Origin: Euryarchaeota archaeon UBA602
GTDB taxonomy: Archaea > Thermoplasmatota > Poseidoniia > Poseidoniales > Thalassarchaeaceae
Reading direction: 5' to 3'
DNA length: 32,009 nt
Assembly (NCBI GenBank): GCA_002498455.1
Contig: DAHO01000063.1
Span: forward strand, 1-32,009
Within the stretch, counting starts at the first letter, position 1. The number at the start of each line of letters is the position of its first letter. Shown piece by piece: positions 7,085 through 15,113 of this stretch. The position numbers and the translations under genes were made by a program. A model generated the notes under the pieces. That model was not told where the DNA came from and did no database searches. It was given only the letters and a program-made list of their open reading frames with translations.

Positions 7085-9084
7085 TTTTCTGCCTCCTTAA
7101 GTGCGATTAATGCGCCATCAGGGTCCACCTCAAATTGATCGACAATCGGTTGGATATCGATACCTGCGGATTCCAGCTTCCGAAGTCGTTCCCAAATGGT
7201 CACCTGGGTGTTCCCACTCCCTGTAAATGCCGTACTCATCGCGCGAATATGGGCTTTTTCGAGATCGGCCAATCTCCCAGTCAGATGTTGTGTTCGTTGG
7301 GCACGACTGCTGGCTTCACGAACCGCCTTGTTCGAACTCAGAGGGGGGGTTGCTTGAGAAACATCACCGCCCGCTGCTGCACGACTCGCGGCACTCATGC
7401 CAATCACTCGCATGTTCGGCTCGGTTTCGTAATGGACTCCCGGTTCGACGATTCGCGCTCGACTTGCAGCAAATTCAAGTTGATCTCTTGGAGTGATAAT
7501 TTCCTCAGGTAATACCACCTTAGCCTCGACTTCACGGGCCCTAGATGCTGCTAAATCCATGCCTTCTTTCTCGAATCGTTGTGGATTTTCGCTACGAATT
7601 TCACCCACGTCAACTGGCGAAAGGTGGATTAGACCATCTTTTGCTACCGATTTTGAGCGAACTTTACGACGAACATTTCCTCGATGATTTACGGTAGGTG
7701 ATTTCGGACCTTTTTCAATGACGGGTTGTATAACATTTTCAATTACTTCAGCTGATTCTTCAACCAATTCGATTTCTGGAAGGGGTGGTGGCTGGTCTAT
7801 AGCCGGGGAAGATTCTTCTTCGACGACAGAATCTCCTCTGTTGGCAGAGGGTGCTGTAGCCCAACTTGGCAATTCGGTTTGGTCGTCGGCCACTTCAGGA
7901 GTTGATTCGGTCACTGCTTGAATTTCGGAATGGCGCTCTTCCCTCCAAGCATCCACGACTCCGCTGATTGACCAACGGTTGCTTGAATCATCAATTTCTG
8001 GAGCAGGGGGTGGACTCTGTACTTCAACAACGGGAGACGGAACCTCAATCCCAGCCCAATCGTCGGAGCAAAATGGATGACCTTCCAACCTTGCAGGGCG
8101 CTCTGCCCAATGATTGACTCGTGAATTATCGAGTACGTCGACTTCGCGGAGTAAAATGGCGCGTTGGCGCGAGGTAAACACATCAAGATCTGCTGGAATC
8201 ATCAGCAGATGATTTTGCGTGGTAATCGAATCGATGAGAGAGCGTACAAGTTCGACCGTACGATCGAACCCATGCAGGCCCACCAAGAATTCTAGACCAT
8301 CGAGGATGATGACGGCTCGTTCGGCTGCAAAAAGGAACCCCTCAATTTCTCTACGGATATCTTCGAGGGTGGCCTTGCAAACTTGTTCGCCTTCTCCCTT
8401 TTCAGTCAGCCATTTCGTAAGTGAAATCGGTAAAGCGAAATCATCCTCAAGTCGATTCCCAGGAATTCGAGAGATGACCAGCAACGGATGCCCGATGTGA
8501 CCCAAGTGGGCGCCTAAAGCAAAAATTTCCTCGGGTGATTGAGAATCAATCATGGTGACCATTCCGGGCAAAAGTTCCGACCCGGGATGGAATGGAAGGG
8601 GGGGCAATTCTGTTTCAGTTGCAGCACCATCTTCTTCTTCTGGAATCCATGCATCAAGCCGCTTCCATTGTCGTCGCTTGCGTTGTCGACGAGCCCACCA
8701 AGCTTCGGCCTCAATGTCATCACCCCAAGGAAGTAAATCTCCCTCGGCCATGTCAAGCATCGCTGTAGGATTCAAAGATTCAATCCGATCCAAATCGATT
8801 TCATGATGGCGAGTCAATTGACTTCCTTCAAGTGAGGCTGCTTCTTGGAGTGCCCCCAAGGCTGAATGGCCGACCAATACGCCACCTTCTGCATCTTCAT
8901 ACAATGCCATTGAGGGTGTTCCTTGACGTACAGTAATCTGGCCTATTGCACCCCCCAATGCACCTGCCTCACAGCGAATGTATCCCGAATCTGAACGCTT
9001 CTGCATGTCGACCAAAAGGAGCTCCAGTACCCCGACGCCACCGCGTCGAGTTTCGCTGACTTTGCCCCTAGGAAGTTCGACCAC
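7081..9084 (-). CDS. PATAN-like/DUF835 protein, partner of the DnaA-like ATPase
   Basis: A cytoplasmic multidomain protein of unknown function, about 667 residues from GTG 9084. Residues ~15-100 look like a PATAN/DUF4388-type module (GVLELLLVDMQ-SDSGYI, GAIGQITVRQGTPSMALYEDAEG). Residues ~170-318 match DUF835, an archaeal domain related to KaiC-like folds but without a P-loop: PLLVISRIPGN, ISLTKWLT, then VIILDGLEFLVGLHGF and LLMIPADLD. An acidic, Pro-rich linker follows, then a region with four AASRA-type repeats (about 7295-7555) and a C-terminal helical segment. GTG 9084 is preferred because GGTGAG lies just upstream and the PATAN-like strand needs these residues; ATG 9006 would cut into it. 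The open frame to 9330 overlaps the divergent DUF309 gene and is not expected to be coding. The stop overlaps the next start by 4 bp. Confidence 0.7.
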   Translation of the reverse strand: MVELPRGKVSETRRGGVGVLELLLVDMQKRSDSGYIRCEAGALGGAIGQITVRQGTPSMALYEDAEGGVLVGHSALGALQEAASLEGSQLTRHHEIDLDRIESLNPTAMLDMAEGDLLPWGDDIEAEAWWARRQRKRRQWKRLDAWIPEEEDGAATETELPPLPFHPGSELLPGMVTMIDSQSPEEIFALGAHLGHIGHPLLVISRIPGNRLEDDFALPISLTKWLTEKGEGEQVCKATLEDIRREIEGFLFAAERAVIILDGLEFLVGLHGFDRTVELVRSLIDSITTQNHLLMIPADLDVFTSRQRAILLREVDVLDNSRVNHWAERPARLEGHPFCSDDWAGIEVPSPVVEVQSPPPAPEIDDSSNRWSISGVVDAWREERHSEIQAVTESTPEVADDQTELPSWATAPSANRGDSVVEEESSPAIDQPPPLPEIELVEESAEVIENVIQPVIEKGPKSPTVNHRGNVRRKVRSKSVAKDGLIHLSPVDVGEIRSENPQRFEKEGMDLAASRAREVEAKVVLPEEIITPRDQLEFAASRARIVEPGVHYETEPNMRVIGMSAASRAAAGGDVSQATPPLSSNKAVREASSRAQRTQHLTGRLADLEKAHIRAMSTAFTGSGNTQVTIWERLRKLESAGIDIQPIVDQFEVDPDGALIALKEAEK

Positions 9085-9129
9085 GCTCTCACCGACGCTA
9101 TGCGTCGCCTCGGACGCCTCTTGAAACAA

Positions 9130-9149
9130 CCGCCCCCCAAAGGGGGCGG
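9130..9149. repeat. GC-only inverted repeat in a divergent intergenic region
   Basis: CCGCCCCC (9130-9137), loop CAAA, GGGGGCGG (9142-9149): a perfect 8-bp stem made only of G and C between the starts of the DUF835 and DUF309 genes. It lies in the likely 5' leader of the DUF835 gene. There is no T-run on either side, so it does not look like an intrinsic terminator. Confidence 0.5.
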
Positions 9150-9184
9150 GAGCCCGATTCGATTGGTAGAGTAAAATCGCCGAG

Positions 9185-9589
9185 ATGTTCAAAAAATGGC
9201 AATGTTTCAGAGTACAAGTGGAGTTGTCTAAGCAACAAACGGATTGGCTCAATGCCGGAGTGGAACACTTCAACGAAGGGCGATTTTGGCATGCACATGA
9301 AGACTGGGAAGATCTTTGGAAATCGCTCAAAGGAGTGGCTGGACAAGAACTGATCGATGGTGTCCAAGGATTGATTCAGATTGCTGCGATGTTGTTGAAT
9401 CATGAACGCAAGAAAGTTCGAGGCGTAACGAACCTATGGAAAAAAGCCAGTGTGAAATTGGAGCCCGTGATGGATGGTCTTTTTGGCATTGACGTGGCCA
9501 GTCTATATTCTGAATCGGAACCTTTCCATACCGATGTTGAGCAATTCGAAATGGTGGCAAATTCCGTAAAAATCAAACAGCAATGTTGA
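9185..9589 (+). CDS. DUF309 family protein
   Basis: A small helical cytoplasmic protein of the DUF309 family; the molecular role is unknown. The family's signature is plain: FNEGRFWHAHEDWEDLWKSLKG (compare Ff-aHEvLEelW), then QELIDGVQGLIQIAAMLLNHERKK (flqGLiQlAaal-h) and LWKKASVKLEP. The His-Glu pair and the aromatic residues around it are conserved. 134 residues is a normal length. ATG 9185 is used; a GTG a dozen codons later (near 9221) is possible. Transcribed away from the DUF835/DnaA-like pair. Confidence 0.85.
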   Translation: MFKKWQCFRVQVELSKQQTDWLNAGVEHFNEGRFWHAHEDWEDLWKSLKGVAGQELIDGVQGLIQIAAMLLNHERKKVRGVTNLWKKASVKLEPVMDGLFGIDVASLYSESEPFHTDVEQFEMVANSVKIKQQC

Positions 9590-9658
9590 GGTTGTTGACC
9601 TCATGCGAGATGTATGGTCGAGGCGCCCGAAAATTCAGTGTTGCTATCAAACACTGAA
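9587..9658. repeat. Two short inverted repeats between DUF309 and the next gene
   Basis: TGAGGT (9587-9592), TGTTG, ACCTCA (9598-9603) begins at the DUF309 stop codon. A second, longer one follows: TTCAGTGTT (9634-9642), 7-nt loop, AACACTGAA (9650-9658), a perfect 9-bp stem just upstream of the next start at 9680. Either could fold in RNA or bind a dimeric regulator. Neither is followed by a T-run. Confidence 0.4.
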
Positions 9659-9679
9659 ATTGGAAGTTCTTGGGTCGAT

Positions 9680-10312
9680 ATGAAGAGAGAAGTGCAAATC
9701 GGATTATTTTTCTTAATCTCAGGCAGCTTATTTCTATCAGTAATCCTCCTAATTCTTGGATTTGGAATGGACAATAGTTTGCTGCCAATCACTGCATGGA
9801 TACTAATGCTCATGGCATGGAGAGTTTGGGTTGTAAAGAAGAAGAAAAGCGAACTCGATTTTATTTCCATATCTTCAGGACATCCGTGGCACCATTCCGA
9901 CGATGTTGAAGATACCACTGTGTATGTTTTCGATCAAGAAAAAAAATGGATTCCCTTACACACGGATGTTCGCATCGCCGTCACTGCTGATCCACTCTTG
10001 GAACGAGTCTTACTCAGGAACGGAGACAGTGAAGGTGAAGTTTTGGTACGATGTGAAAATGACCCTTTTTCCGATGCTGATGTCATTAAAATCATCAATA
10101 TGGCACAGGCACTTGCGAGTGCTCAAGCCCGAGAAGAGGGAGCAGATGATGAATTCGAAGCCGCACGAGAGAGGGAAAAAACCGCCGAGGGTGTACTCGA
10201 ACGAGAATGGATGGATACCGAAGAAGGGAGCCTCGATTACGAGCCAGGTGCACTCCTCCGTGCCTTCAAACAGTCGAAAAGTGGCGAAGACAAAAGCAAG
10301 CCGGAATCGTGA
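9680..10312 (+). CDS. Hypothetical membrane protein, two N-terminal transmembrane helices and an acidic cytoplasmic tail
   Basis: Not recognised. From ATG 9680 (MKREVQIGLFF) it has about 210 residues: two adjacent hydrophobic helices (about residues 5-27 and 33-48), a KKKK basic stop after the second, which predicts a cytoplasmic C-terminus, then a mixed alpha/beta stretch and a strongly charged helical tail rich in Glu, Arg and Ala. In-frame ATG 9614 would add 22 residues that run through the 9-bp inverted repeat and is less likely. Followed after 56 bp by another small membrane protein on the same strand, so the two may be co-transcribed. No catalytic motif is visible. Confidence 0.6.
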   Translation: MKREVQIGLFFLISGSLFLSVILLILGFGMDNSLLPITAWILMLMAWRVWVVKKKKSELDFISISSGHPWHHSDDVEDTTVYVFDQEKKWIPLHTDVRIAVTADPLLERVLLRNGDSEGEVLVRCENDPFSDADVIKIINMAQALASAQAREEGADDEFEAAREREKTAEGVLEREWMDTEEGSLDYEPGALLRAFKQSKSGEDKSKPES

Positions 10313-10368
10313 ATCGATGGATTTCATTGACCCGTAAGACAATATGCGTACCAATTTGCAAACCATGT

Positions 10369-11019
10369 ATGGGTTGGAGAGAGGACATCGAAGACCTCCC
10401 CCCTGAACAACGTCAACTCATTGAAGGCGGGGAGTTGTCACAACGATTTGCCAAGCAACCCCTAGCCATGACACACCCTGCATTCATCGGAGGATTCTAT
10501 GGTTTCTTGGTAGCCATATCACTAATGTTACCCATCGGCTACTCGAATGGATGGAATCAGGATACATTGCGTGATTGGGCATTTCTTGGATTGCTGTTGA
10601 TGCTGGTTGTTGCAATTGTTGGTCACGTTTCGCTCTTCTTCGCGACAATTTTGCACCGCCCACCCATTTCCCTTCGACGAGCCTGGGTCTTCCCGATGCC
10701 TTTCCTAGGCTTGTCAATCATTAGCATATTTTTCGTCACTGGAATTGAATCAGAAATCTCGGAAACCTTGGCAAATGGGCTGGTATACCTTGGCTGGTTC
10801 TTACTATTGGGACCCGGCCCAGCCTACATTCACCTCTCATGGGCGCCTCGATGGAGAATCCTCTGTCGGCTTGAAGAAGGATTGGATCCGTTTGAAGGAC
10901 GCCTGCCCGAACCCGATAATGCTGTCCAGATGGATGAATCGGATAACGATATGGAAATCGTGATCGATTCGATTGAAGAAGAACCCCCCATACTGTATCA
11001 ATCCGATTCTGAAGAATAA
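10369..11019 (+). CDS. Hypothetical four-helix membrane protein
   Basis: Not recognised. ATG 10369 (MGWREDIEDLPPEQ) gives about 216 residues. Four hydrophobic helices are visible: GGFYGFLVAISLMLPIGY, AFLGLLLMLVVAIVGHVSLF, a third around FPMPFLGLSIISIFFV and a fourth around LVYLGWFLLLGPG. The C-terminal 50 residues are very acidic. The frame is open back to 10207, but that part overlaps the preceding gene and lacks a good start. It ends directly against the stop of the convergent Kbl-type gene (11020). Function is unknown; the pairing with the upstream membrane gene is the only context. Confidence 0.6.
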   Translation: MGWREDIEDLPPEQRQLIEGGELSQRFAKQPLAMTHPAFIGGFYGFLVAISLMLPIGYSNGWNQDTLRDWAFLGLLLMLVVAIVGHVSLFFATILHRPPISLRRAWVFPMPFLGLSIISIFFVTGIESEISETLANGLVYLGWFLLLGPGPAYIHLSWAPRWRILCRLEEGLDPFEGRLPEPDNAVQMDESDNDMEIVIDSIEEEPPILYQSDSEE

Positions 11020-12201
11020 TCAGATGAGGCCGACCTCTCGTCCCGCCAGTTCGTAACCACGTAGAACACTGTCCAATTGCGCATCAGTCAAACCTGCAGA
11101 CAATTGATTTCGTACTCGAGCTGCATCTCGTGCCACCATCGGGAAAACGATGGCTCCGGCAACGATACCTTGGTCACGCAAAGCGACGACCAAGTCCTTG
11201 GCAATGCGACTTTCTCCACACATGACCGGGATGATTGGTGTGGTTGAAACCCCTAAATCAAATCCAAGGGAGGTCATTTCGGTTCGGAATTTTCGAGTGT
11301 TTTCCCAAAGTCGCTGATGATGTTGCGGTTCATCCATCAAAACCTCAACTGCGGCTTTCTGAGCTGCTGCAACACCCGGTGGTTGACTGCCCGAAAGCAG
11401 CCAAGAACGGGAATGATTCAATGCATGCAAGCGCATCTGAGCACTGCCGGCTAAGATTCCACCTTGGACCCCCAAAGCTTTGGAAAATGAACCTACTTCA
11501 AAATCAACACGGCCTTGGAGTGAAAAATGGTCAACGATACCAGCGCCCCGACTCCCCATGACCCCTTCTCCATGACAATCATCAACCATCACCATGGCAT
11601 CATGGGCTTCAGCCAATTCGGTAATCTCATCTAGGGGACAGATGTCACCATCCATCGAAAATACTCCATCGGTAATGATGAGTTTTCGATCTGCATCAGA
11701 GTGGTTTTTCAAAGCCTGCTCAAGGCCATCCATGTCATTGTGTGGGTAAACCTCGCGCTGGGCCTTCGTCAAGCGGACTCCATCAATGATCGAACCGTGG
11801 TTCAATTCATCTGAAATGATGACATCCTGCTTTCCCTGAACCAACGTTGGAATGAGTCCGACATTCGCAGTGTACCCCGCACTATAGATTAAACTTGCCT
11901 CCACACCCTTGAATTTGGCCACTGCTTCTTCGGCTTGCAAATGAATGTCCATGGTCCCCGAAATCGCTCGGACAGAACCGCTGCCAGCTCCATATTTTTG
12001 AGTCGCTTCAATCATGGCAGCAACCACTTTTGGGTGAGTGGTCAGATTGAGATAATTGTTGGCTGAGAGCATAATCATCTGTTGACCATCAACAGTACAT
12101 TCAGGTTCACTTGCGCTTTCCAGAGTCGGTGGATCCCAATTCAGGCCCCCTGCGACCAACTCGTCGTAGCGCTCTGCCATCCACTGATGTTCCCGTGCCA
12201 T
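11020..12201 (-). CDS. kbl: Glycine C-acetyltransferase/2-amino-3-ketobutyrate CoA ligase-type PLP enzyme
   Basis: An alpha-oxoamine synthase of PLP fold type I. The family's landmarks are present: NNYLNLTTHPKV, GAGSGSVRAISGTMDIHLQ-E (the GS-R-I-GT block), DELNHGSIIDGVRL, VDDCHGEGVMG (PLP-ring Asp) and SFSKALGVQGG with the Schiff-base Lys. Length is 393 residues, typical of Kbl (~395). Kbl cleaves 2-amino-3-ketobutyrate with CoA to glycine and acetyl-CoA in threonine breakdown. BioF and serine palmitoyltransferase share the fold; the ISGTMDIH segment favours Kbl, but no threonine dehydrogenase gene is nearby to confirm it. Divergent from the PqqB-like gene, with 57 bp between starts. Confidence 0.85.
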   Translation of the reverse strand: MAREHQWMAERYDELVAGGLNWDPPTLESASEPECTVDGQQMIMLSANNYLNLTTHPKVVAAMIEATQKYGAGSGSVRAISGTMDIHLQAEEAVAKFKGVEASLIYSAGYTANVGLIPTLVQGKQDVIISDELNHGSIIDGVRLTKAQREVYPHNDMDGLEQALKNHSDADRKLIITDGVFSMDGDICPLDEITELAEAHDAMVMVDDCHGEGVMGSRGAGIVDHFSLQGRVDFEVGSFSKALGVQGGILAGSAQMRLHALNHSRSWLLSGSQPPGVAAAQKAAVEVLMDEPQHHQRLWENTRKFRTEMTSLGFDLGVSTTPIIPVMCGESRIAKDLVVALRDQGIVAGAIVFPMVARDAARVRNQLSAGLTDAQLDSVLRGYELAGREVGLI

Positions 12202-12258
12202 GATTGGGCGACTCCGCTATGCCTGTTGATGCTTACGCCAAGAGATTATGACCGCAAC

Positions 12259-13158
12259 ATGACACGACCCCATGTGGGCGAAGTCCGTGTGACCGTGCTT
12301 GGAACGGCTCAAGATGGCGGGTTTCCTCAGCCGGGTTGCCAAAGAGCTTGTTGTATGAGTCACATTGCTCAAACAAACCCTAGGATGCCCGTCGCCCTCG
12401 GCATTACGGGCCTAGACGGGAGTCACCATTTGGTCGAAGCCAGTCGAATGATGTATACTCAATTCCAGATATGGAAGCAAGATTTAGGACATCATCCTTC
12501 AATCCCAAAGTCGATCAGTCTTACTCATGCACACTTGGGTCATATCGATGGATTGGGGCTGCTCGGTAAGGAGGTGATGAGTACACGTGATGTCAAGGTC
12601 CATTGCAGTCAATCGGTGTCTCAGCATATCGAACATACACCTGCATACGCAGCCTTGATTGATCAGGGAGCGATTACCCTCAAAATTTGGCAGAGCAATG
12701 TTGCATTTCGACCTACAACTGAATGTGGGTTCACCATCGAACCGATTCCTGTACCACATCGTTCAGAATTTACCGACTGCCATGCCCTAGTAATCGATTC
12801 AGGTGGTGGGCGCTTGCTCTTTTTACCGGACCATGATTCGTGGGAAGAGACACTAAATCAGCTAGACATTCGAGAGTGGATGGCACAATTGAGAGTGAAT
12901 GTAGCGTTGCTAGACGGAACGTTTTGGAATGCGGATGAACTTCAGAATCGCGATATGCAAGAAATTCCTCACCCCACCGTTGAAGAATCCCTGCAACGCT
13001 TAGGTGTAAAACAATCTGGAGACCCAGACATTCGATTTTTCCACCTTAATCATACAAATCCACTGTGCGACCCCCAATCTGAACAAAGTCAGATTCTGCG
13101 AGATATGGGTTGGTCCGTCGCCAATGATGGGGATTCCTTCACGCTTGAATCGTTATAG
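12259..13158 (+). CDS. PqqB-like metallo-beta-lactamase-fold protein
   Basis: A cytoplasmic MBL-fold protein of about 299 residues related to PqqB. Seen: VTVLGTAQDGGFPQPGC near the start, the metal motif THAHLGHIDGLGLLGKE (HxHxxH with Gly in place of the canonical Asp), VPHRSEFTDCHALVI, LLFLPDHDSW and the C-terminal FFHLNHTNPLCD, which corresponds to the PqqB HxNNTNP motif. No pqqA, C, D or E gene is nearby, so a role in pyrroloquinoline quinone synthesis is doubtful; PqqB-like hydrolases without PQQ genes are common. ATG 12259 (MTRPHVGE) is chosen; the frame stays open upstream but would run into the divergent kbl gene. ribK follows after 23 bp on the same strand. Confidence 0.75.
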   Translation: MTRPHVGEVRVTVLGTAQDGGFPQPGCQRACCMSHIAQTNPRMPVALGITGLDGSHHLVEASRMMYTQFQIWKQDLGHHPSIPKSISLTHAHLGHIDGLGLLGKEVMSTRDVKVHCSQSVSQHIEHTPAYAALIDQGAITLKIWQSNVAFRPTTECGFTIEPIPVPHRSEFTDCHALVIDSGGGRLLFLPDHDSWEETLNQLDIREWMAQLRVNVALLDGTFWNADELQNRDMQEIPHPTVEESLQRLGVKQSGDPDIRFFHLNHTNPLCDPQSEQSQILRDMGWSVANDGDSFTLESL

Positions 13159-13181
13159 GGTAAGGTCTGCGCGTCCCCTTC

Positions 13182-13655
13182 ATGGAGCTGAGAGGAAACG
13201 TCAGCAGTGGCCTCGGGCGCGCTCAAGTTTTCATGGCACAAGAGCACTACCAATCTCAATTCCAGGAACTCTTAGGTCGAGAGGTTTGGCCGGGAACTCT
13301 AAACGTTCAAGTCAGTGGAGAACACTTCGCAAAATATGTTGCATTGCGCAACTCTTCGGGCATCGATACACTTGATATCGACTCGAATGTTAAGGCGCAG
13401 GTAGAATCCGTTGATGTCTCCTCAATCAATGCACATCGGATTCGTGGATTCTTGAGAGAAGGGAGATCATTCGGTGGGGCCACCGCTTTCCTCGCGACAA
13501 TGAGGAAATCCGATTCAAACGAGGAAATTGAATGTGCGATTTTGATTCCTGATTTGACCCGGCACGTCGATGTTATCGAAGTGATTTCCGTGTATTATCT
13601 GCGGGAAAATTTGGGGCTCTCAGATGGTGATGAAGTCACTCTCATCGCGCACTGA
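13182..13655 (+). CDS. ribK: CTP-dependent riboflavin kinase (DUF120)
   Basis: Archaeal riboflavin kinase (EC 2.7.1.161) phosphorylates riboflavin to FMN using CTP. The family's motifs are all present: LRGNVSSGLGRAQVF (glycine-rich loop, G-V-SGxGxA), HYQSQFQELLGREVWPGTLNVQV (PGTLN motif), a central IRGF strand, and the C-terminal VIEVISVYYLRENLGLSDGDEVTL (viEiia--LRe-L-L-dGd-V). 157 residues is slightly longer than the ~135-residue archaeal enzyme. The start ATG 13182 places the glycine-rich loop directly at the N-terminus, as usual. The 3' end overlaps convergent truA by 14 bp. This gene is a strong archaeal marker. Confidence 0.93.
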   Translation: MELRGNVSSGLGRAQVFMAQEHYQSQFQELLGREVWPGTLNVQVSGEHFAKYVALRNSSGIDTLDIDSNVKAQVESVDVSSINAHRIRGFLREGRSFGGATAFLATMRKSDSNEEIECAILIPDLTRHVDVIEVISVYYLRENLGLSDGDEVTLIAH

Positions 13656-14535
13656 GGTGTGCCAGCCAAGCAGATTGGTGCAATTGATCCTGTTCGCCCC
13701 TAGCCTTGCTTGCCCACAAACGAAACGCTCGCCCGGTTGCGGGTGGTTCTGCCATCAGTGGTAACTCAAAGGTATCATTTGCTTTCTCAACAAGATGAGG
13801 TGTGGATGGATGATCGATGCGCCACAATGTCAGCCACTCTGGGCTTGAACGGCCAAAATCTGCCGGTAGATCAGGATGGTTCAAGGCTGATTTGAGATCT
13901 TCAATAGTCCAGCGATTTCGTGCCAAACCCAGCAGTGCTGACGCAATCCGGCGGACTTGGTTCCAAACAAACCCTTCTGCCTCAATCGAAAAACCCAGGA
14001 TATTACCTGATGCATCGAGCCAAGGTTCACAATGCAAGACTCGTTTGAGGGTCGTACGCCCCTCCTGAGGCCGACAAAAATTACGAAAGTCATGTTCACC
14101 AATGAATATCTTACACCATGAATTCAGTTCGTCAACCGTTGCATTCGGCCAACCTTCTAAGGCCTGTAAACGATACAGATATGTCCTTGAGGATGCATTT
14201 CGAGTCTGGAAATCCAATGCGACTTGTTGTGCCGCCCAGACTCGAATGTCGGTTGGCAATAGATCGTTCAAGGCCGTAATCATCGCTCGTTCACCCCCAC
14301 TCTCCCAAATCTCGGGTGAGATGTCAAAACTGGCGATGTTCATTCTAGCATCAACGCCACCATCGGTTCGACTCGAGAGGGTCACCGGATGTGTTCCACG
14401 TTTGCACCAATTGAGATGGAATAGTGCGGCTTCCAATTCACCCTGAACGGTGGGCACATCAGGTTGAACTTGAGAACCTGAATATCCTCGACCAAGGTAT
14501 CCAACAGCAACGGCGATTCGCACCGCCTGAGCCAT
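13642..14535 (-). CDS. truA: tRNA pseudouridine synthase A
   Basis: TruA makes pseudouridine at positions 38-40 of the tRNA anticodon arm. Seen: VAVGYLGRGYSGSQVQPDVPTVQGELEAAL at the N-terminus, SSRTDGGVDAR with the catalytic Asp, FQTRNASSRTYLYRL, HDFRNFCR and a late FVWNQVRRIASALLGLARN, all in canonical order. 297 residues fits the family. It is the last gene of the minus-strand run starting upstream with the ABC genes or tgtA, 9 bp after the TPR-like gene, and is convergent with ribK. Confidence 0.95.
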   Translation of the reverse strand: MAQAVRIAVAVGYLGRGYSGSQVQPDVPTVQGELEAALFHLNWCKRGTHPVTLSSRTDGGVDARMNIASFDISPEIWESGGERAMITALNDLLPTDIRVWAAQQVALDFQTRNASSRTYLYRLQALEGWPNATVDELNSWCKIFIGEHDFRNFCRPQEGRTTLKRVLHCEPWLDASGNILGFSIEAEGFVWNQVRRIASALLGLARNRWTIEDLKSALNHPDLPADFGRSSPEWLTLWRIDHPSTPHLVEKANDTFELPLMAEPPATGRAFRLWASKARGEQDQLHQSAWLAHLSAR

Positions 14536-14544
14536 GATGGCCCC

Positions 14545-15060
14545 TCACTCGCTCGACAGGGTGGCAATGGCATCTTCGGCACTGTATCCGAGTCCACCGA
14601 CGGCCCAAACAAGGGCTTGTTTCAACCACGGCTGAATCATAGGTTCGTCTCTTCCTTGACCGACTCGCTCAATGGCATCAACAATCAGGCGACTCGCATC
14701 GAAGAGTGTGTCTTCGACGGGGATTTCTGCCAAATCTGCCATTTTCTCCAAACGCTGGTATTCCTTGATGGCCATTGGAATACGACCGCAATCTAAGCAG
14801 AAGTTCGCAAAACTGGCGACATACTCAAGATTGTCTTCATCGAGTGCCATCGCTTTCTTGTACACTTGCATGATTTTTCCCGCAGGTACATCTTCCTCCA
14901 TATCGATGGAAAGTCGCATGAATGCGGCTTCAGCCCATCCATAGTGACCGATGGGATTTTCCGGTTCTGAATCAATTAGACCCTGGAATACATCCATGGC
15001 ACCTTTGAAATCTCCAGCGGACATCGCTTGCGCGGCCTTGACCATAATATCGTCTGACAT
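14545..15060 (-). CDS. TPR-like small helical protein
   Basis: A 171-residue, all-helical cytoplasmic protein that reads like two or three degenerate tetratricopeptide repeats: MSAGDFKGAMDVFQGLIDSEPENPIGHYGWAEA, then KAMALDEDNLEYVASFANFCLDCGRIPMAIKEYQRLEK. TPR proteins act as scaffolds; the partner is unknown. ATG 15060 follows AGGGGTTG and is preferred to the TTG just before it. It lies between the PH-domain membrane protein gene and truA with short gaps (53 and 9 bp), so it is probably in their transcript. Confidence 0.65.
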   Translation of the reverse strand: MSDDIMVKAAQAMSAGDFKGAMDVFQGLIDSEPENPIGHYGWAEAAFMRLSIDMEEDVPAGKIMQVYKKAMALDEDNLEYVASFANFCLDCGRIPMAIKEYQRLEKMADLAEIPVEDTLFDASRLIVDAIERVGQGRDEPMIQPWLKQALVWAVGGLGYSAEDAIATLSSE

Positions 15061-15113
15061 CAACCCCTGCGGGCTCGAATCTCCCTATGAATGAAGCGGC
15101 GATAGACATTCAC

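Noticed and set aside
9130..9149. Intrinsic terminator at the GC hairpin
   Set aside because: No T-run on either strand, and it lies between divergent starts, where no transcript needs to end.
9085..9330. N-terminal extension of the DUF835 gene to ATG 9330
   Set aside because: The extension is Cys/Ser-rich, lacks domain character, and runs through the GC hairpin and the divergent DUF309 coding region, which has strong family motifs.
12082..12258. N-terminal extension of the PqqB-like gene
   Set aside because: It overlaps the N-terminal coding part of the divergent kbl gene; the MBL fold begins right after ATG 12259.
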